Shown here: piece by piece, positions 6,498 to 11,432 of the stretch | Layout of the letters: each line of letters begins with the position of its first letter | Numbering within the stretch: the stretch's first letter is position 1 | Assembly: GCA_964519955.1 (NCBI GenBank) | Contig: CAZFLM010000135.1 | Span: forward strand, 1-11,432 | DNA: 11,432 nt | Reading direction: 5' to 3' | Origin: CAZFLM01 sp964519955 | GTDB lineage: Bacteria; Armatimonadota; Chthonomonadetes; Chthonomonadales; CAJBBX01 | Program-made: the position numbers and the translations under genes | The notes under the pieces: generated by a model | Database searches by the model: none | Told to the model about the DNA's origin: nothing | What the model saw: the letters and a program-made list of their open reading frames with translations, nothing else

Positions 6498-6531
6498 TTA
6501 TCTGCGTTCTTCCGCGTTCATCTGCGGTTCC
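6498..6531 (+). repeat. ATCTGCGTTCATC-family repeat, copy 4
   Basis: This is the fourth copy, ending one base before the AAGGA ribosome-binding site of mqnA (6532-6536). It matches the 2008 copy at 22 of 34 aligned positions, so it is more diverged. It is part of the mqnA leader if transcription starts upstream. Confidence 0.65.
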
Positions 6532-6542
6532 AAGGAAGCCCA

Positions 6543-7301
6543 ATGCGTATCGGCAGTGTGCCGTACCTCAACGCCAAGCCGCTCATCGGCTGGTTCGCCT
6601 CGCCCGAGTACGATGGCGACGCCGTGGTCATCGAGGACGTCCCGTCGCGGCTCGCCGTCATGCTGGCGGAGGGCGAGATCGACGTGGCGATGGTCTCCTC
6701 GTTCCAGCTCTTCCAGAAGCCCTCCCCGACCCTCGTGCCGGGCATCAGCATTGCGGCGGACGGCCCGGTGAAGAGCGTGCGCCTCTTCTCGCAGGTCCCC
6801 ATCGCCGATATCCGCACCGTCTCGCTCGACACCAGCTCGCTCACCTCCGTCGCGCTCACCCGCATCCTGCTGGACGAGCTGTACGGCCTGCGCCCGGTGT
6901 TCGCCCGACACGCCCCAGACCTCGGCGCGATGCTGCGGGAGGCCGACGCCGCCTTGCTGATCGGCAACCTCGACCTCTTCAAGACGCCCGCCGAGCACAT
7001 CCTGGACCTCGGCGAAGCCTGGAAGCGCCTCACGGGCATGCCGTTCGTCTACGCGGCCTGGCTGGCCCGCTCCGAGGAGGCCGCCGTCGAGGCCACGCCG
7101 ATCCTGACCCGCGCCCGCGACTGGGGCGTGCAGCGCCTGGAGGCCCTCGCGGTGGAGTGGGCCGCGAAGCTGAACCTGCCGCTGGAGCAAGTGCGCGACT
7201 ACTACCTCAACGTGATGCAGTACGACCTCGACGAGCCCAAACTCGCGGCTCTCGCCACCTTCCGCGCCCGCTGCGTCCGCCACGGCTTGATCGACGGGTA
7301 G
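6543..7301 (+). CDS. mqnA: Chorismate dehydratase MqnA
   Basis: This 252-residue protein is MqnA, which dehydrates chorismate to 3-(1-carboxyvinyloxy)benzoate, the first step of the futalosine menaquinone pathway in the cytoplasm. The diagnostic blocks are IGSVPYLNAKPLIGW (3-17), VPSRLAVMLAEGEIDVAMV (33-51), ADGPVKSVRLFS (72-83), SLDTSSLTSVALTRILL (94-110) and DLGEAWKRLTGMPFVYAAW (155-173). Its two-lobed periplasmic-binding-protein-like fold and length (about 250-280) are normal. A common IGDPAL segment reads IGNLDL here (140-145). The ATG has AAGGA 6 nt upstream. Related MqnD shares the fold, but the N-terminal and DLGEAW..TG.PFV blocks favour MqnA. It follows the other quinone genes across an assembly gap, so it may or may not share their promoter. 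Confidence 0.95.
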   Translation: MRIGSVPYLNAKPLIGWFASPEYDGDAVVIEDVPSRLAVMLAEGEIDVAMVSSFQLFQKPSPTLVPGISIAADGPVKSVRLFSQVPIADIRTVSLDTSSLTSVALTRILLDELYGLRPVFARHAPDLGAMLREADAALLIGNLDLFKTPAEHILDLGEAWKRLTGMPFVYAAWLARSEEAAVEATPILTRARDWGVQRLEALAVEWAAKLNLPLEQVRDYYLNVMQYDLDEPKLAALATFRARCVRHGLIDG

Positions 7302-7315
7302 CCGGCGACCACCCC

Positions 7316-7332
7316 AACCCCCGCAGGGGGTT
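7316..7332 (+). terminator. Terminator-like hairpin after mqnA
   Basis: AACCCCC-GCA-GGGGGTT forms a 7-bp stem with a 3-base loop, 14 nt after the mqnA stop, followed by only TTC. The stem is strong but the T-tract is minimal. Confidence 0.45.
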
Positions 7333-7337
7333 TCGCT

Positions 7338-7368
7338 GCGACCAGGCCGGCGTTTCAACGCCGGTCGC
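7338..7368. repeat. Stem-loop in the mqnA-sigma intergenic region
   Basis: CCGGCGTT-TC-AACGCCGG (7347-7364) is a perfect inverted repeat, extended beyond a 5-base bulge by GCGA (7338) pairing with TCGC (7365). It is probably an extragenic palindrome. Together with 7316-7332 it may stabilise or end the mqnA transcript. Confidence 0.5.
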
Positions 7369-7387
7369 GGGCACCCCACCGCGCCCG

Positions 7388-7452
7388 CCAACCCCTCCCC
7401 CAACCCCCTCCCACAAGGGGCGGGGGCTCTACATCGGCGCAGCGCCGTCACC
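7388..7452 (+). repeat. GC-rich hairpin repeat, copy 2
   Basis: The core is CCCCCTCCC-ACAA-GGGGCGGGGG (7404-7426), followed by a tail GCGCAGCGCCGTCACC (7437-7452). The same core and tail occur at 11216-11278 with similar spacing, so the repeat unit is about 64 bp and not just the hairpin. Confidence 0.85.
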
Positions 7453-7530
7453 TGTCATGTCAGCGGCGGGGGCTTCCGGTCTGCGCTGAACCAGGAACCG
7501 CGCCACCCCGCCGCGAAATCCGTTGGTGAT

Positions 7531-7559
7531 TCGGGCCGCCCGATGCACCCAATAGGGTG
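7531..7559 (+). promoter_or_regulatory. Two adjacent dyads in the sigma-gene leader
   Basis: TCGGGC-C-GCCCGA (7531-7543) and CACCC-AATA-GGGTG (7546-7559) lie side by side, ending 12 nt before the ribosome-binding site of the sigma gene. They could be operators or leader stem-loops. No clear promoter was identified beside them. Confidence 0.3.
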
Positions 7560-7571
7560 GAACGACGCATT

Positions 7572-7579
7572 GGAGGAGG
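7572..7579 (+). promoter_or_regulatory. Shine-Dalgarno supporting the GTG start of the sigma gene
   Basis: GGAGGAGG precedes GTG at 7583 by 3-6 nt depending on the pairing register. A second in-frame GTG at 7595 is 15 nt away and less likely. Confidence 0.65.
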
Positions 7580-7582
7580 TGC

Positions 7583-8152
7583 GTGCGCCTCGGAGTGTCG
7601 CAGTTGGCCCGGCAGACGACCGCGGAGCCACTGCCCGACCAGATCCTGCTGGACGCCGTCAGGGCGGGCGAGCCCGGCTCGCTCGAGCGCCTGCTCACGC
7701 CTCACGAACAGCCGCTCTACCGCTTCTGCCTGGGCGTGCTCCGGTCGCCGGACGATGCCGAGGACGCGGTGCAAGAGGCGTTCATCCGGGCGATCAGGGC
7801 GCTGCCGGGGTTCCGGGGCCGCTCGGCGCTGCGCACGTGGCTCATCCGCATCGCCCTGAACGTGTGCCTGGAGTGGAAGCGCGGCGCCCGCCCGACTGAG
7901 CCGCTGGACGCGCGGACGCCGTGTTCCTCGCCGAGCCCCGACGGCCGCACCATCGACCGGCTGCGGGCCGAGGAGGCGCTCGCGTCGCTGAGGCCCCAGC
8001 AGCGCGCCGTCATCGTCCTGAAGGAGGCCGAGGGGCTGAGCGTTCAGGAGATCGGCGACGTGATGGGCTGGAGCCGCAAGAAGGCCGAGCACGAGTTGTA
8101 CTTCGCGCGCAAAGCGTTGGCCGAGTGGCGTGCGAGCCAGGAGGAGGACTGA
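7583..8152 (+). CDS. ECF-type RNA polymerase sigma factor
   Basis: This 189-residue protein is an extracytoplasmic-function sigma-70 factor. Region 2 (about 44-101) contains LYRFCLGVLRSPDDAEDAVQ with the DAEDAVQEAF core-binding signature, and FRGRSALRTWLIRIALNVCL for -10 recognition. Region 4 (about 132-180) contains LRPQQRAVIVLKEAEGLS and a helix-turn-helix (SVQEIGDVMGWSRKKAEHEL, 153-172). The linker is short and no extra C-terminal domain is present. The GTG start is supported by GGAGGAGG. It sits 1 nt before a gene whose product begins with an anti-sigma zinc finger, the standard arrangement for an ECF sigma and its cognate inhibitor. It probably directs its own operon, but no matching promoter was found upstream. 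Target genes are unknown. Confidence 0.96.
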   Translation: MRLGVSQLARQTTAEPLPDQILLDAVRAGEPGSLERLLTPHEQPLYRFCLGVLRSPDDAEDAVQEAFIRAIRALPGFRGRSALRTWLIRIALNVCLEWKRGARPTEPLDARTPCSSPSPDGRTIDRLRAEEALASLRPQQRAVIVLKEAEGLSVQEIGDVMGWSRKKAEHELYFARKALAEWRASQEED

Positions 8153-8153
8153 G

Positions 8154-11100
8154 ATGCCGCGCATTCGTGGCGGCAGCGCCGGTTGCGAATGGTTCAGGGA
8201 GATGGTCCGGTCCCGAGGGGACGAGACCCTGGACGACGCCAGGCGTGCCGCGCTCGATAGTCACCTCGAGGCATGCGACTCGTGCCGCGCCTATTCCGAG
8301 CGATACGCTGCCACCCTCGACGCCGTGGTCGACTACGTTAACGCGCCGGCTCCCGAAGGACTGGCCAGACGGGCCGTCGCTGCGGCGGCGGCGAGCACCA
8401 CACCTCCTCCAATGCGGCGTTACCCCATGTGGGGAGGCCGTACGATGCTGAAGTCCCAAGCGATTCGGATGGGCGCCATGCTGGCTGCGATGGCGGCCGT
8501 CATCTTCGTGATGCGATCCCGGCACGCGCCCGAAGCAAAGGCCGAGGAGTGCCCCGGCCAACTGGAGATCCTGGACAAGAGCGGGAAGCCGGCCGGCCTG
8601 TGCCCGCTCAAGCACACGGACGTGGTGGCCGACATCGCCGGCTACGTCGCTCGCGTCACCGTGAAGCAGGAGTTCGTCAACCCGAGCAAGACACCGATCG
8701 AGGCGGTCTACACGTTCCCGCTCCCCGAGGACGCCGCGGTCGACGACATGACCATGCGCATCGGCAGCCGGGTCATTCGCGGCAAGATCATGCGGCGCGA
8801 GGAGGCGCGCGAGACCTACGAGGCTGCGAGGGAGCGCGGCCAGGGCGCGGCACTGCTCGACCAGGAGCGGCCCAACATCTTCACGCAGTCCGTCGCCAAC
8901 ATCATGCCGGGCGACAGCGTGGTCATCGAGATCAGCTACGTCAACCTGCTGAAGTACAAGGCGGGCATCTACGAGTTCGTATTCCCGATGGTCGTCGGGC
9001 CGCGCTACACCCCGGGCGGCGGCTACACGGTTCCGGGGCAACGCGGCGAGCCCAGCCCGGCCCAGACGGCGCCCGAGGAGCCCGGCAACCAGGCGGTCGT
9101 CACCGACGCGGACAAGATCACCCCGCCGATCGCGCCGAAGGGCACGCGGGCCGGCCACAGCATCTCGCTGACCGTGAACGTGGACGCCGGCCTGCCCCTC
9201 CAGCAGGTGGCAGCCGTCCTGCACGAAGTCGATGTCCGCCGCCAGGGCCCGAACCGGGCCACCGTGCGGCTGCGGGACCGCGATGAGATCCCGAACCGCG
9301 ACTTCGTGCTGCGCTACTCGGCGGCAGGCTCCCAGGTTCAAGAGGGGCTCCTGACTTACGCGTCCGGGCAGCAAGGCGAGGGCGGCTTCTTCACGCTCAT
9401 CCTCCAGCCGCCGATGGCCCCGCCGCAGGAGACGGTCTCGCCCAAGGAGATGGTCTTCGTCATCGACCAGACCGGCTCGCAGGAAGGCTGGCCGATCCAG
9501 AAGGCCAAGGAGACGATGCGGTACTGCATCCAGCACCTGAACCCGGGCGACACCTTCCAGCTCATCGGCTTCAACACGGACGTGTTCCCATGCTTCCCGG
9601 CTCCCGTCGAGGCCACGCCGGAGAGCGTGCAGACCGCGCTGCGCTACCTCGACGGGATCGAGGCAGGCGGCGGCACCGACATCCTGAAGGCCGCCGACTA
9701 CGCGCTGAGTCTGCCCGAGGACCCCGAGCGGCTGCGGGTCGTCTGCTTCATGACGGACGGGTACGTGGGCGACGACATGCAGATCGTGCAGTACGTCCGC
9801 GAGCACCGGGGCACCACGCGCATGTTCCCGTTCGGCATCGGCGACTCGGTCAACCGCTTCTTGATCGAGGGGATGGCCAAGGAGGGGCGCGGCGCGCCGG
9901 AGTTCGTCACGCTGGAGGGGCCGGGCGCGCAGGCCGCGCAGCGCTTCGCCGAGCGCGTCGCGAGCCCGCTGCTCCTGGACGTGCAGGTGGACTGGGGCGG
10001 CCTGCCGGTGGAGGATGTCTACCCGAAGCAGATCCCGGACGTATTCAGCTCCGGCCCGGTCATCCTGAAGGGGCGCTACAGCCGGGCGGCCGAGGGCGAC
10101 GTGACGATCCGCGGGCTCCTGCGGGGCCAGCCCTGGACCCGCACAATCCACGTGGTGCTGCCGGACAAGACGAGCGAGGGGAGCGCCATTGCGACGCTCT
10201 GGGCGCGCGAGCGAATCGAGGACATCCAGTCGCAGGACTGGGTCGGCGCGCAGACCGGACAGCCGAAGACGGACACGAAGGAGCAGATCATCGAGACGGC
10301 GCAGCGCTACCGGCTGATGAGCCAGTACACCTCCTTCGTCGCGGTCGAGGAGCGCGTGGTGAACCCTACGGGCCAGCAGCAGAAGGTGGACGTGCCGGTC
10401 GAGATGCCGCACGGCGTTTCGCACACGGGCATCTTCGGCGGTGAGGACGAGGGCGTCGAGAAGGCCAAATCGCAGGCGTCGTTCGCGTCGAAGAGCGTCT
10501 TCTTCAGCCGATCCAGGTATCCAGCGGCAATGGCTGGTCGCCCGTCGCTCGGAGGCATGTCAGTGCCCAACGCTCCCGCCGCAACGTCCGGTCCGCCTGC
10601 GCGATCATCGTCCTACCAGCCGTCCGCGGCCGCCGCCAAGACATCGCCGGCCGCGCCTGCCTACTCGGGGCGCCAGAAGGCGATGATGAACCTGCACTGG
10701 GCCGTCAGTCAGTACACTCAGGACTACGACGACGTGTCCAGAGCACGTGCCGCGACGCGCCTCGCACTCGCAGACCTCGCCTCTCATCGGCCGCTCGCGG
10801 ACCTAGCCATCGGCAAGCCGGCCGCCTACAGAACGCTGGCCTCGCTCAAGCCGAGGGAGCGCGCGGGCGTGCTGGAGCAGGCCAAGCTCTCCGACTCCCT
10901 GCGCCGCCTGCTGGCCGTCCGGCGCGGCGAGAAGGCGCCACAGGACGGCATCAAGCCGCCGCCGGTCACCGCGGGCCGCGTTGACGTGGTGATCTGGCTG
11001 AACCCGAAGGCCGTCGACGCACTCAAGGCGCTGCAGCAAGCCGGCTTCGTCCTGACGAGCGAGTCACGCCCGGGCAAGGTGCTCCGCGGCACGATCGCCG

Positions 11101-11162
11101 TCGAGAGGCTGGATGCGCTGCTCGCACTGCCGAGCGTGCGGAGGGTCGAGCCCGCGCGCTGA
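8154..11162 (+). CDS. Transmembrane anti-sigma protein with VIT and VWA domains
   Basis: This 1002-residue protein is presumably the membrane-bound inhibitor of the sigma factor upstream. Domains in order: a ZAS/zf-HC2 finger (about 8-62; C11, H37, C41, C44 in an Hx3Cx2C motif); one hydrophobic segment (104-120, IRMGAMLAAMAAVIFVM, rather short); a VIT domain (about 150-283, with VKQEFVNPSKTPIEAVYTFP and NIFTQSVANIMPGDSV); and a VWA domain (about 431-590) with MIDAS residues D438-x-T440-x-S442, T508 and D535. A beta-rich ITIH-like region follows, ending near YTSFVAVEE, then a Pro/Ala/Ser-rich linker (about 803-839) and a C-terminal module (942-1002, ending LLALPSVRRVEPAR). The ATG has GGAGGA about 6 nt upstream and lies 1 nt after the sigma stop. 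Topology would be N-inside with a large exported ectodomain. The ligand is unknown. Domains are firm. Anti-sigma activity is inferred from the finger and operon position. Confidence 0.93.
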   Translation: MPRIRGGSAGCEWFREMVRSRGDETLDDARRAALDSHLEACDSCRAYSERYAATLDAVVDYVNAPAPEGLARRAVAAAAASTTPPPMRRYPMWGGRTMLKSQAIRMGAMLAAMAAVIFVMRSRHAPEAKAEECPGQLEILDKSGKPAGLCPLKHTDVVADIAGYVARVTVKQEFVNPSKTPIEAVYTFPLPEDAAVDDMTMRIGSRVIRGKIMRREEARETYEAARERGQGAALLDQERPNIFTQSVANIMPGDSVVIEISYVNLLKYKAGIYEFVFPMVVGPRYTPGGGYTVPGQRGEPSPAQTAPEEPGNQAVVTDADKITPPIAPKGTRAGHSISLTVNVDAGLPLQQVAAVLHEVDVRRQGPNRATVRLRDRDEIPNRDFVLRYSAAGSQVQEGLLTYASGQQGEGGFFTLILQPPMAPPQETVSPKEMVFVIDQTGSQEGWPIQKAKETMRYCIQHLNPGDTFQLIGFNTDVFPCFPAPVEATPESVQTALRYLDGIEAGGGTDILKAADYALSLPEDPERLRVVCFMTDGYVGDDMQIVQYVREHRGTTRMFPFGIGDSVNRFLIEGMAKEGRGAPEFVTLEGPGAQAAQRFAERVASPLLLDVQVDWGGLPVEDVYPKQIPDVFSSGPVILKGRYSRAAEGDVTIRGLLRGQPWTRTIHVVLPDKTSEGSAIATLWARERIEDIQSQDWVGAQTGQPKTDTKEQIIETAQRYRLMSQYTSFVAVEERVVNPTGQQQKVDVPVEMPHGVSHTGIFGGEDEGVEKAKSQASFASKSVFFSRSRYPAAMAGRPSLGGMSVPNAPAATSGPPARSSSYQPSAAAAKTSPAAPAYSGRQKAMMNLHWAVSQYTQDYDDVSRARAATRLALADLASHRPLADLAIGKPAAYRTLASLKPRERAGVLEQAKLSDSLRRLLAVRRGEKAPQDGIKPPPVTAGRVDVVIWLNPKAVDALKALQQAGFVLTSESRPGKVLRGTIAVERLDALLALPSVRRVEPAR

Positions 11163-11175
11163 CGCCACACGCACA

Positions 11176-11209
11176 ACCGGGCCGGTCGCCGCGACGCGGC
11201 CGGCCCGGT
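11176..11209 (+). terminator. Terminator-like hairpin after the anti-sigma gene
   Basis: ACCGGGCCGG (11176-11185) pairs perfectly with CCGGCCCGGT (11200-11209). The intervening 14 bases can add CCG/CGG pairs. It begins 13 nt after the stop codon. There is no T-tract, so it may act as a 3'-end stabiliser or a Rho-assisted terminator rather than an intrinsic one. Confidence 0.5.
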
Positions 11210-11215
11210 GCCCGG

Positions 11216-11278
11216 CAACCCCTCCCCCAACCCCCTCCCGCAAGGGGCGGGGGCTTCGGTCCGCGCAGCGCCGTCACC
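11216..11278 (+). repeat. GC-rich hairpin repeat, copy 3
   Basis: It repeats the 7388-7452 unit almost base for base: the same leading CAACCCCTCCCCCAA, the same hairpin core (CCCCCTCCC-GCAA-GGGGCGGGGG) and the same tail GCGCAGCGCCGTCACC. Only the few bases between hairpin and tail differ. Confidence 0.85.
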
Positions 11279-11302
11279 GACCGGGCAATTGGCGGGAACC
11301 AA

Positions 11303-11432
11303 ACTCCGCGCACCGTCCGCGTCCGCGAGGACGCCCGGCCGAAGGCCACGCTGCCGGGGGTCTTGTACCCCCGATGCCGAAGCCCCACTCCACGCACCGC
11401 CCGCGTCCGCGAGGACGCCCGGCCGAAGGCCA
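11303..11432 (-). repeat. 84-bp tandem copies of the three-hairpin element (copies B and C)
   Basis: The first unit is 11303-11386. The second begins at 11387 and is cut by the window end, with two differences in the 46 shared bases. Read on the minus strand, unit 1 has the same order as copy A at 5980-6034: CGGGGGT-ACAAG-ACCCCCG (11355-11373), GGCC-TTC-GGCC (11337-11347) and CGTCC-TCGC-GGACG (11320-11333). The rest of 11163-11432 holds a terminator-like hairpin and a GC-rich repeat, with no gene. Confidence 0.85.

Larger units (their letters stand above)
5970..6542. other. Gene-free repeat-dense region
   Basis: This stretch between mqnP and mqnA holds no credible gene. It contains, in order, a three-hairpin element (5980-6034), a perfect 8-bp hairpin opening a 72-bp tandem array (6054-6294), a 100-N gap, the end of that array (6395 on), and two diverged copies of the ATCTGCGTTCATC repeat family (6451-6531) abutting the mqnA ribosome-binding site. 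Long open frames across it arise because 72 is a multiple of three. Confidence 0.85.

Noticed and set aside
6005..7489. Long open frames spanning the N gap and repeat array
   Set aside because: They are artefacts of a 72-bp repeat period (24 codons) plus translated Ns. The real gene here is mqnA, starting at 6543.
7494..7524. ECF-like autoregulatory promoter (GGAACC ... CGTTGG) upstream of the sigma gene
   Set aside because: The spacing between the two elements is about 21 bp, longer than the roughly 16-17 expected for ECF promoters, and GC-rich DNA yields such matches by chance.
8010..10424. A minus-strand open frame of 804 codons opposite the anti-sigma gene
   Set aside because: It is antisense to strong VIT and VWA domains, its composition is that of a shadow frame, and it has no recognisable motif.

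Overview
The window is visibly GC-rich and carries many interspersed palindromic repeats between genes. It looks like part of a draft chromosome (isolate scaffold or metagenome bin) from a bacterium that makes menaquinone by the futalosine route. The repeat-laden intergenic DNA, the futalosine-type genes, the ECF sigma factor paired with a large multidomain anti-sigma protein, and the ceramidase-like hydrolase suggest Armatimonadota, Planctomycetota or a similar phylum. No marker gene settles this, so the taxonomy is inference.

Layout: (1) 1-161, repeats only. (2) 162-1502, minus strand: a short cytoplasmic-looking member of the neutral/alkaline ceramidase family that lacks the usual nucleophile serine. 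(3) 1532-2043: a GxxExxY-family gene (minus strand) between two 36-bp inverted repeats that match at 30 of 36 positions. (4) 2130-5969, plus strand: a tight four-gene operon of UbiD-type decarboxylase, PAP2 membrane phosphatase, UbiX flavin prenyltransferase and UbiA-type prenyltransferase (MqnP-like). (5) 5970-6542: gene-free and repeat-dense, with a three-hairpin element, a 72-bp tandem array broken by exactly 100 Ns, and two more copies of the repeat family that flanks the GxxExxY gene. (6) 6543-7301: mqnA (chorismate dehydratase). (7) 7302-7582: hairpins and repeats. (8) 7583-11162: an ECF sigma factor followed after 1 nt by a 1002-residue protein with an anti-sigma zinc finger, one membrane segment, a VIT domain, a VWA domain and a C-terminal extension. 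(9) 11163-11432: a terminator-like hairpin, a GC-rich repeat copy, and tandem 84-bp copies of the three-hairpin element.

The quinone genes fit one pathway. MqnA opens the futalosine route from chorismate. The UbiA-type enzyme prenylates the dihydroxynaphthoate product, and the UbiD-type enzyme decarboxylates it using the prenylated FMN made by UbiX. The PAP2 phosphatase sits inside the operon with no settled role.

The most unusual gene content is the sigma/anti-sigma pair. The presumed anti-sigma factor fuses a ZAS finger on the cytoplasmic side to a VIT-VWA ectodomain. The most unusual non-coding content is the set of repeat families: one that in every copy reads toward a nearby gene start, one with a compensatory base-pair change in a stem, and one that recurs beyond the 3' ends of three genes.
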